Both the position numbers and the translations under genes were made by a program. From positions 6,588,501 through 6,652,500 of the forward strand of contig NZ_LT670849.1 in assembly GCF_900142985.1 (NCBI RefSeq): a DNA stretch of 64,000 bases, read 5' to 3'. The notes beneath the pieces are model-generated. The model worked only from the letters and a program-made list of their open reading frames with translations, had not been told where the DNA came from and searched no databases. Below are positions 56,466 through 64,000 of the stretch, one piece after another. How positions within the stretch are numbered: the first letter of the stretch is position 1; each line of letters begins with the position of its first letter. This DNA is from Bradyrhizobium erythrophlei (GTDB lineage: Bacteria; Pseudomonadota; Alphaproteobacteria; Rhizobiales; Xanthobacteraceae).

Positions 56466-57668
56466 ATGCCGGAGACCCTGCCGCGGCCGCTTGATCGCAT
56501 ACCGCCCGCCATCAACATCATCGCGATCGCAAATTTCGCAGCAAGTCTCTCGGCTCGCGCGCTCGATCCGGTCCTTCCGCACGTTGCGGAGGATTTCAGC
56601 ATCAGCATAGCGACGGCAGCGAGCTTCGCGGCAGTATTCGCCTTCACCTTTGCCGTGATTCAGCCGGCATTGGGCGCGGCAGCCGATCTCTTCGGCAAGG
56701 TTCGCCTGATGATTGCGTGCCTAGTGCTTTTGGGCTTGGCCAACGTCCTCGGCGCGGTCGCCACCTCCTTTCCCCTGTTGTTTGCGACGCGAATTCTCGC
56801 CGGTATCGGCTCCGGCGGCGTCTTTCCGGTGGCGCTCAGCCTGACCAGCGATCTCGTCGGGCCGGAAAAACGCCAGATCGCGATCGGGCGGACACTGGCG
56901 GGTTCGATGACCGGCAATCTCCTGGGCGCCTCGTTCTCGGGGGTGATCGGCGATTTTCTTGGCTGGCGCGGCGTGTTGGCCACGCTCGGCTGTCTGGTCG
57001 TCGCCGCTTCGGTGGCCGTCGCGGCCGGCTTTCGCGGCAAGGCGATCGCGCACACGCCAAAGACCACTCTGCGCGCGCTGCGTCACGGCTATCGCACGAT
57101 CTTCAGCAATCCGAATGCGCTGTGTTACGCCGCCGTGTTCATCGAAGGTTGCTGCGTGCTCGGCCTCTTTCCCTATCTCGCTTCGTTCCTGTTCGATCTT
57201 GGCGAAACCCGGTTGTCGATATCAGGCATCGTGATCGCGGGTTTTGCCATCGGCGGCCTGTTTTACACGATGACGATTTCGCGCTTCCTGCCGCGGCTCG
57301 GCGTCAACGGCATGATGATATCAGGCGCTTCATTGGTCGGCCTTCAACTCGCCGCAACCGCTTTTGGACCGAGCTGGCAAGTCCAGATGATGTGCCTGCT
57401 GTTGATGGGATGGGGCTTCTACATGATCCATGGCTGCTTGCAGGTTTTCGCCAGCGAGCTCTCGGTAGAAGCCCGCGCCACGGCGCTTTCGCTGCATTCG
57501 TTCTTCTTTTTCATGGGCCAGACGGTCGGCCCGATCGCCTACGGTTTCGGAATTCAAAACGCCGGCAAGGCGACGACCTTGCTGACGAGCGCCGTGATCA
57601 TCATCGCGCTCGGCTTTGCCTGCGCGCGGCTGTTGCGCCAACGGCCGCCGGCGGATGCGGCTGTCTAA
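56466..57668 (+). CDS. MFS transporter
   Basis: The 400-residue membrane protein has twelve predicted helices. The A-D-L-F-G-K-V-R loop between helices 2 and 3 is characteristic of the major facilitator superfamily, and G-S-G-G-V-F-P-V-A-L-S-L-T lies in helix 4. The substrate is not readable; drug or sugar efflux families of this length are the closest kind. It is convergent with the LysR gene, 4 bases apart. Confidence 0.85.
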   Translation: MPETLPRPLDRIPPAINIIAIANFAASLSARALDPVLPHVAEDFSISIATAASFAAVFAFTFAVIQPALGAAADLFGKVRLMIACLVLLGLANVLGAVATSFPLLFATRILAGIGSGGVFPVALSLTSDLVGPEKRQIAIGRTLAGSMTGNLLGASFSGVIGDFLGWRGVLATLGCLVVAASVAVAAGFRGKAIAHTPKTTLRALRHGYRTIFSNPNALCYAAVFIEGCCVLGLFPYLASFLFDLGETRLSISGIVIAGFAIGGLFYTMTISRFLPRLGVNGMMISGASLVGLQLAATAFGPSWQVQMMCLLLMGWGFYMIHGCLQVFASELSVEARATALSLHSFFFFMGQTVGPIAYGFGIQNAGKATTLLTSAVIIIALGFACARLLRQRPPADAAV

Positions 57669-57672
57669 CGAT

Positions 57673-58548
57673 CTATTTCATCGATTTGAGCAAGGCGTCT
57701 TCGGCGCGGCTGACGTGCCGCTCCTTGTGGCGCAGGAGGTAGAAGGATCGGCGCGGCAGGTCGAAGCGGACGCGGTGCAGCGTTTTGGCTGCGATGGATG
57801 GCGCCGCCACTAGATCGGAAATGCCAGTTGCACCATCGCCGGCTTCGACGGCGGAACGGACCGCCTCGTTGGAAGGCAGTTCGAGCGAAACCTTGAGATC
57901 GGATAGTTTAAGTCCGTTCTGGCGAAGCGCCGCCTCGAACATAGACCGCGTGCCAGAACCTCGTTCTCGCAGGATCCATGAACTCGTCGGCAAATCCTTC
58001 GCGGAGACCTTGGTTCGGTCCGCCCACGGATGTTTGGCGCCGACGGCGAGGATCAAGCAGTCGCCGTCGATCTTGCTGGCGCTCAGAAGGCCTTCGTCGA
58101 CTTCGCCTTCCACCAAACCGAGATCGGCGCTGCCCTCGCGTACCATCCGCGCGACCTGCTCGGTATTTGAGATTGAAAGCTTGAGTTCGATGCCGGGATA
58201 GGCCGCGTGAAACGCCTGGACCCGCCGCGGCAGCCAATAGTTTCCGACCGTCTGGCTTGCGGCAAGGGAAAGCGAGCCGCGTTTCAAACCGGCGAGGTCG
58301 TTGAGGACCTGTGTCGCGTCCTTGGCCCGCGCGAGCACTGCGCGGGCTTCGACCAGAAAATCGCTGCCGGTACGGGTGAGCACGATACCGCGGCCGACGC
58401 GGTCGAAGAGCTTGATGCCGTAACGCGCCTCGAGCGCCGCGATCGCGGCGCTCGTTGCCGATTGGGTGAGGTTCAGCTCGCTGGCGGCCCGCGTCACGTG
58501 CTGTTGCTCGGCGACGGCGACGAAGATGCGAAGCTGTTCGAGTGTCAT
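57673..58548 (-). CDS. LysR-family transcriptional regulator
   Basis: The 291-residue protein begins with the winged-helix domain (M-T-L-E-Q-L-R-I-F-V-A-V-A-E, then A-A-S-E-L-N-L-T-Q-S-A-T-S-A-A-I-A-A-L-E) and continues with a periplasmic-binding-like effector domain. Its gene lies 3 bases downstream of the YeiH exporter gene on the same strand, so the two are co-transcribed. LysR genes are more often divergent from their target. Regulation of the exporter is likely; the effector is unknown. Confidence 0.92.
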   Translation of the reverse strand: MTLEQLRIFVAVAEQQHVTRAASELNLTQSATSAAIAALEARYGIKLFDRVGRGIVLTRTGSDFLVEARAVLARAKDATQVLNDLAGLKRGSLSLAASQTVGNYWLPRRVQAFHAAYPGIELKLSISNTEQVARMVREGSADLGLVEGEVDEGLLSASKIDGDCLILAVGAKHPWADRTKVSAKDLPTSSWILRERGSGTRSMFEAALRQNGLKLSDLKVSLELPSNEAVRSAVEAGDGATGISDLVAAPSIAAKTLHRVRFDLPRRSFYLLRHKERHVSRAEDALLKSMK

Positions 58549-58551
58549 CAG

Positions 58552-59595
58552 CTATCCCCAAAGTTTGATCGATACGAGACTGAAGCTGGCGATGAAGAGG
58601 AAGGCGAGGGCGCCCAACAGCGCAGGCCGGATGCCCCTGGCCGAGAGCTTGCGGATGTCGGTTTCCAATCCCATCGCGGCAAGCGCAACGGAAAGCAGGA
58701 ATGTCGTGGCCGCCACAATCTCCGCCTTTGCTGCAACCGGAATGGCCATCACGCTGTTCAGTCCGACCACCGCAATAAAGCCTAGCACGAACCAGGGCAT
58801 TGGCGGCTTCGCCGAAGTCGAACCACGGGAGGCGGTGTTTCGCGACGCCATCCAGCCCAGCACAATCACGACCGGCGCCAGCAGCATCACACGCGCCAGT
58901 TTCGCGATGGTGCCGAATTCGCCCGCTTGCTTGCTTCCCTGAAAAGCCGCGGCAACGACTTGTGCGATCTCGTGGATTGAGGCGCCGCTCCAAAGCCCGT
59001 ACGCATGGGGGTCGAGATGCAGCAGGCCGGGCAGCAACGGATAGGCGAACATCGCGACCGATCCGAAAATGGTGACGCAAGCGACCGCATAGGCGACATC
59101 CTCGTCGTCGCCGTTCGTCACGGTGTTGGTGGCGATCACCGCCGACGCGCCGCAAATTGACGTGCCGGCCGCGATCAGTTGCGCGAGCTTGCGTTCGACG
59201 CCAAGTAGCCGTCCCATCCAGACCGTAAAGGTGAAGGTCGCGGCGAGCGTCGCTGCGATGATCAGAAAGTCGCGGTATCCGACTTCGACGATCTGGCTCG
59301 CGGTCAGCTGAAACCCAAGCAGGATGATGCCGAAACGCAGGAGGCGCCGCATGCTGAAGGCAACACCTGGCTTCGCGATCGCGGGCGTGCCGATGAAATT
59401 GTGAAAGGCGGTTCCGATCAGGATCGCCAGGATCAGCGGGCTGAAGGTCTTCAGTCCGGGCAACTCGCGCAGCCAATAAGCCGATGCGGCGACGACCGAG
59501 GCCATCAGCAGCCCCGGGAGGGTCGCAAGGGCGCGCTTGATGTTCGGCGAGGTGAAATGGGCATTGGGTACGACTGGCGAGGCAGGGTAGGTCAT
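58552..59595 (-). CDS. YeiH-family (UPF0324) putative sulfate exporter
   Basis: The 347-residue inner-membrane protein has about ten helices and the family blocks [28 protein letters not shown], and the [13 protein letters not shown] motif. The family is annotated as putative sulfate exporters. ATG 59595 has AAGGAG upstream. It is the first gene of a two-gene unit with the LysR regulator. Confidence 0.88.
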   Translation of the reverse strand: MTYPASPVVPNAHFTSPNIKRALATLPGLLMASVVAASAYWLRELPGLKTFSPLILAILIGTAFHNFIGTPAIAKPGVAFSMRRLLRFGIILLGFQLTASQIVEVGYRDFLIIAATLAATFTFTVWMGRLLGVERKLAQLIAAGTSICGASAVIATNTVTNGDDEDVAYAVACVTIFGSVAMFAYPLLPGLLHLDPHAYGLWSGASIHEIAQVVAAAFQGSKQAGEFGTIAKLARVMLLAPVVIVLGWMASRNTASRGSTSAKPPMPWFVLGFIAVVGLNSVMAIPVAAKAEIVAATTFLLSVALAAMGLETDIRKLSARGIRPALLGALAFLFIASFSLVSIKLWG

Positions 59596-59840
59596 CGGTG
59601 GGCTCCTTGTGCTGCCCAACGAATATCCGCACTCTCAATCGTTCAATCCAACAGATTATATAAGTAAAATCAATCGATTTTATTTGTTAGTCGATTCAGC
59701 CACTGTCGCTGCGACGGCGCGTGCATTGAGCCGCCCAATCCGAGGTGGCATGATGAAGTCGCTTCGATGACGCCAACTACCGTCGATTGCCGCGTCCATC
59801 ACGGTGCGGACAAGCAGTGTGGCCAGGGGAGTTTTCAGCC

Positions 59841-60341
59841 ATGTCCGGGATAGTGCCAGCTCGCATGACGGCCCAGCTCGACGGTGATTTCGTCGTGTTC
59901 CTGATCGGCATGCGCATCAACAAGTGGTGGAAATTCTGGAAATGGCTGCCCGTGGCCACGCAGATGCCACGGATGCTGATTGAGCTCGCCAAACAGCCCG
60001 AACTCGGACTTCTGCACGCGCGCAGCGTGTTCGGCTTCCCCAATGTGATGGTGATCCAATACTGGCGAAGCTTCGAGCACCTTCACGCCTACGCCACCGA
60101 CCGGTCATTTGCCCACTTGCCGGCCTGGCGCGATTTCAACCGCAAAATTGCTTCCAACGGCGACGTTGGAATCTGGCACGAAACCTTTCTTGTGAAGGAT
60201 GGCGCCCATGAAAGCCTTTACAACAACATGCCGCGTTGGGGGCTGGCTAATGCGGGGACCGCCGCGCCCGCAGAAGGTTCACGCAAGAGCGCAAAAGGCC
60301 GACTTCGCCAGACCGATGGCTCCGACCTCGAAGTCAGTTGA
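59841..60341 (+). CDS. DUF4188 protein (monooxygenase-like)
   Basis: The 166-residue protein contains F-V-V-F-L-I-G-M-R-I-N-K-W-W-K-F-W-K-W-L-P-V and Y-W-R-S-F-E-H-L-H-A-Y-A, hallmarks of DUF4188, a dimeric ferredoxin-like fold related to haem-binding monooxygenases. The C-terminal tail is basic and low-complexity. ATG 59841 has GGGGAG 10 bases upstream. The real activity is not established. It is convergent with queF. Confidence 0.85.
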   Translation: MSGIVPARMTAQLDGDFVVFLIGMRINKWWKFWKWLPVATQMPRMLIELAKQPELGLLHARSVFGFPNVMVIQYWRSFEHLHAYATDRSFAHLPAWRDFNRKIASNGDVGIWHETFLVKDGAHESLYNNMPRWGLANAGTAAPAEGSRKSAKGRLRQTDGSDLEVS

Positions 60342-60347
60342 AAAAAA

Positions 60348-60836
60348 TCAGCCCCGGCCGCGATAGGGCGCGACCCCCTGATCGGGAATCCACATGCCCT
60401 TCGGCAGCTTGCCGGTTTGCCAGAACACGTCGATCGGAATGCCGCCGCGCGGATACCAGTAACCGCCGATGCGAAGCCATTTCGGCTTGATCTCGGCCGC
60501 GATCCGCTTGCCGATCATCACGGTGCAATCCTCGTGGAAGGCGCCGTGATTACGGAAGCTCGCGACATAAATCTTGAGTGATTTCGATTCCAGCAGCCAG
60601 GGGCCCGGCACGTAATCGATCATCAAGTGCGCGAAATCCGGCTGGCCGGTGACCGGGCACAACGAGGTGAATTCGGGCGCGGTAAAGCGCACCACGTAGT
60701 TGGTGTCCTTTTGCGGATTAGGCACGCGATCGAGCTTGGCGGCTTCCGGGGTCGTCGGCCATTCGACGGCACGGCCGAGCTGAAGGCCGGACGGCAAGGA
60801 GGCGGATTTTGGTGCCTTTCGGGGCTTCGTGGACAT
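60348..60836 (-). CDS. queF: NADPH-dependent preQ0 reductase QueF
   Basis: QueF (162 residues, short unimodular type) reduces 7-cyano-7-deazaguanine to preQ1 for queuosine in tRNA. The covalent nucleophile is C60 and the acid D67, in [11 protein letters not shown]. The NADPH-binding E-S-K-S-L-K-I-Y stretch and F-H-E-D-C near residue 100 follow. Other queuosine genes are not in the window. Confidence 0.95.
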   Translation of the reverse strand: MSTKPRKAPKSASLPSGLQLGRAVEWPTTPEAAKLDRVPNPQKDTNYVVRFTAPEFTSLCPVTGQPDFAHLMIDYVPGPWLLESKSLKIYVASFRNHGAFHEDCTVMIGKRIAAEIKPKWLRIGGYWYPRGGIPIDVFWQTGKLPKGMWIPDQGVAPYRGRG

Positions 60837-60903
60837 ATCAGATCTCCGTTGGCGCGTTATTAGCCAATTCGCTCCTTGAGCGGCAACCTTTTCCGCCCCC
60901 TAG

Positions 60904-62241
<1,338 letters not shown>

Positions 62242-62277
62242 GCTTCGTTATATAAAAACTCAGCCGGGGAGGACGTC

Positions 62278-63417
62278 ATGGGTGCCGATGGCAAGAGCGG
62301 CCTGCAACTGCGTTCGTTGATCAAGAAGAGCGGCGAACTCGAAATTTCGTTAGCTGAAGTCCCGACCCCGGAGCCTTCGGCCGACGAGGTCGTGGTCCGG
62401 ATCGAGGCGACACCGATCAATCCTTCCGACCTCGGTCTTTTGGTTGGCGCCGCTGACATGAGCACCGCGAAGGCGGGCGGCACCAAAGAACTGCCCGTCA
62501 TCACCGCAACCGTGCCGGAGCGGGCGATGCGCGCCATGGCTGGCCGGCTGGATGAATCCATGGCGGTCGGCAATGAAGGCGCCGGCGTCGTCATCCGGAC
62601 CGGATCGTCGGAAGCGGCCAAGGCGTTGATGGGAAAGACCGTCGCGGTCATCGGCGGCGCGATGTATTCGCAGTACCGCACCATCAGGGCCGGCGACTGC
62701 CTGGTGTTGCCGGAAGGCGCGACGCCGGCCGACGGTGCTTCCTGTTTCGTCAATCCGCTGACCTCGCTCGGCATGGTCGAGACCATGCGGCGTGAAGGCC
62801 ACAAGGCGCTGGTACACACCGCGGCGGCCTCAAATCTCGGGCAGATGCTCAACAAGATCTGCCTCAAGGACGGGATTGCGCTAGTCAATATCGTTCGTAG
62901 CGCCGAGCAGGCGGACATTCTGCGAAAGATCGGCGCCAAGCATGTCGTCGATTCCACTGCGGCATCATTTACCGAGGATCTCACTGCGGCGCTGATCGAG
63001 ACCGGCGCGACGATCGCGTTCGACGCGATCGGCGGCGGCAAGCTTGTCGGGCAAATCCTTGGCGGCATGGAAGTAGCAGTCAACAAGACCGCCAAGGTCT
63101 ATAGCCGCTACGGCTCCAGCGTTCACAAGCAGGTCTATATCTACGGGATGCTCGATGCCGGCCCGACCGAACTGTACCGGACGTTCGGTATGGCCTGGGG
63201 CATCGGCGGCTGGCTGCTAACCCCGTTCCTGATGAAGATCGGTGCGGCCGACGGAGCAAAGCTTCGCGCCCGCGTGGTCGCCGAGCTCAAGACCACCTTT
63301 GCGAGCCACTATACGCAGGTGGTGTCGTTGCAGGAGGCGCTCCAGCTCTCGCACCTTGCGGTCTACGGCAAACGCGCCACCGGCGAGAAGTACCTGATCA
63401 ATCCGAACAAGGCTTGA
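62278..63417 (+). CDS. MDR-superfamily zinc-binding-type dehydrogenase
   Basis: The 379-residue protein has a GroES-like N-terminal domain (P-S-A-D-E-V-V-V-R-I-E-A-T-P-I-N-P-S-D) and a Rossmann domain (A-L-V-H-T-A-A-A-S-N-L-G-Q-M). It belongs to the quinone-oxidoreductase branch, whose members often lack metal; no zinc-ligand cluster is visible. The G-x-G-x-x-G signature is altered to A-A-A-S-N-L-G. A GGGGAGGA ribosome site precedes ATG 62278. The substrate is unknown. Confidence 0.85.
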   Translation: MGADGKSGLQLRSLIKKSGELEISLAEVPTPEPSADEVVVRIEATPINPSDLGLLVGAADMSTAKAGGTKELPVITATVPERAMRAMAGRLDESMAVGNEGAGVVIRTGSSEAAKALMGKTVAVIGGAMYSQYRTIRAGDCLVLPEGATPADGASCFVNPLTSLGMVETMRREGHKALVHTAAASNLGQMLNKICLKDGIALVNIVRSAEQADILRKIGAKHVVDSTAASFTEDLTAALIETGATIAFDAIGGGKLVGQILGGMEVAVNKTAKVYSRYGSSVHKQVYIYGMLDAGPTELYRTFGMAWGIGGWLLTPFLMKIGAADGAKLRARVVAELKTTFASHYTQVVSLQEALQLSHLAVYGKRATGEKYLINPNKA

Positions 63418-63483
63418 TGGCACCTCGGGCGAATTCAAACGGGGAAGTTATTTAGGAGGACTAGCAAAAAGGGGGAAGCGTTC

Positions 63484-63876
63484 ATGTCTACGGATCTAAA
63501 ATATCTGGCCTTTACGGCCATCCTGACTGCGTCGCTGTGGATTCCCTACATCGTCTGTCAGGTCATGACCAACGGCAATTTAACTCCAGATAATTACGTC
63601 GATCCGACGCCGCGGCCGGTGCCGTTGTGGGGCGCGCGGGCGAACCGGGCCCACATCAACGCGGTCGAGGCGTTTGCGCCATTCGCAGCACTGGTGATCG
63701 CAATTCATCTCGCCGGCAAGGCCAATGCCATGACCGCCTTCTGGGCGATTTCCTTCTTCTGGCTGAGAATGGCCCACGCCGTCGTCTATATTTTCGGCGT
63801 TCCCTACCTGCGTACGCTGATTTACACGCTTGGCTATGTGGCAGTCCTGGGTCTGTTCTGGGAACTGATCAAGTAG
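63484..63876 (+). CDS. MAPEG-family membrane protein
   Basis: The 130-residue protein has four predicted helices and the MAPEG block R-A-N-R-A-H-I-N-A-V-E-A-F-A-P-F-A-A-L-V near the middle. MAPEG members include glutathione-dependent enzymes of eicosanoid and xenobiotic metabolism; the role of bacterial members is unsettled. It is followed by 124 bases to the window end in which I see no gene. Confidence 0.9.
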   Translation: MSTDLKYLAFTAILTASLWIPYIVCQVMTNGNLTPDNYVDPTPRPVPLWGARANRAHINAVEAFAPFAALVIAIHLAGKANAMTAFWAISFFWLRMAHAVVYIFGVPYLRTLIYTLGYVAVLGLFWELIK

Positions 63877-64000
63877 CACCGTCAAAGGACGGCCAGGTGC
63901 CGCTGGCGAGGCCGCGGTCCAAAAACTGTGCCCGCCGAGCCGCAAAGTGACTTGCGTTTGCATCGCAGGGAGGGAACATTCGCGCCTACAATTGCAGCCG

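Noticed and set aside
57908..59638. 576-codon antisense-frame ORF over the LysR and YeiH genes
   Set aside because: Same strand but a different frame of two clear genes; its composition is arginine-rich and low in order, typical of a shadow frame.

Overview
The window is GC-rich alphaproteobacterial chromosome. Gene content, gene order and many lineage-type small hypothetical proteins point to Bradyrhizobium or a close relative in the Nitrobacteraceae. This rests on recognising gene families and order, not on a database search.

Layout. (1) 1-18,200: the 3' end of dnaE, a broken outer-membrane barrel gene and a beta-carbonic anhydrase, then a long forward block for translation, isoprenoid and envelope synthesis: rpsB-tsf-pyrH-frr-uppS-cdsA-dxr-rseP-bamA-fabZ-lpxA-lpxI-lpxB. 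lpxD, usually found between bamA and fabZ, is absent from this block. (2) 18,200-23,040: gltA and gltX on the minus strand and glnS on the plus strand. glnS is preceded by two tandem 77-bp CTAG-ended palindromic elements. (3) 23,040-34,470: an accessory region of about 11.4 kb. It holds phage-like remnants, a RopB/Omp25-type barrel gene, a complete IS1182-family element sitting in the loop of a transcription terminator, and about twenty small hypothetical genes. One group is a ribbon-helix-helix regulator pair divergent from a small operon. There is no integrase and no tRNA. The region ends exactly where comEC starts without its 5' half. (4) 34,470-50,930: truncated comEC, then mostly minus-strand genes: lexA with an alphaproteobacterial LexA box, moeA, a HAD hydrolase, an FMN alpha-hydroxy-acid dehydrogenase, a gene truncated at a palindromic element, a cupin protein, the C-terminal processing protease ctpA, a GGDEF-EAL protein, moaC, trpC, trpD and a PpiD-like foldase. 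(5) 51,170-64,000: tpiA, secG, pyrG, a NIPSNAP and a VOC protein, kdsA, an MFS transporter, a YeiH exporter plus LysR regulator, queF, eno, an MDR dehydrogenase and a MAPEG protein.

How the genes work together: the first block couples ribosome function (S2, EF-Ts, RRF) to lipid carriers, phospholipid precursors, outer-membrane assembly and lipid A. SecG, PpiD, CtpA and KdsA add to envelope building. TpiA, enolase, citrate synthase and CTP synthase supply central metabolism.

The most notable signals are the equal-length palindromic elements with conserved CTAGTG ends but different, internally matched stems; the comEC truncation with palindromes at the junction; the IS placed in a terminator loop; the frameshifted tandem-barrel porin gene; the missing lpxD; and the cluster of very small ORFs around 32.2-33.2 kb.
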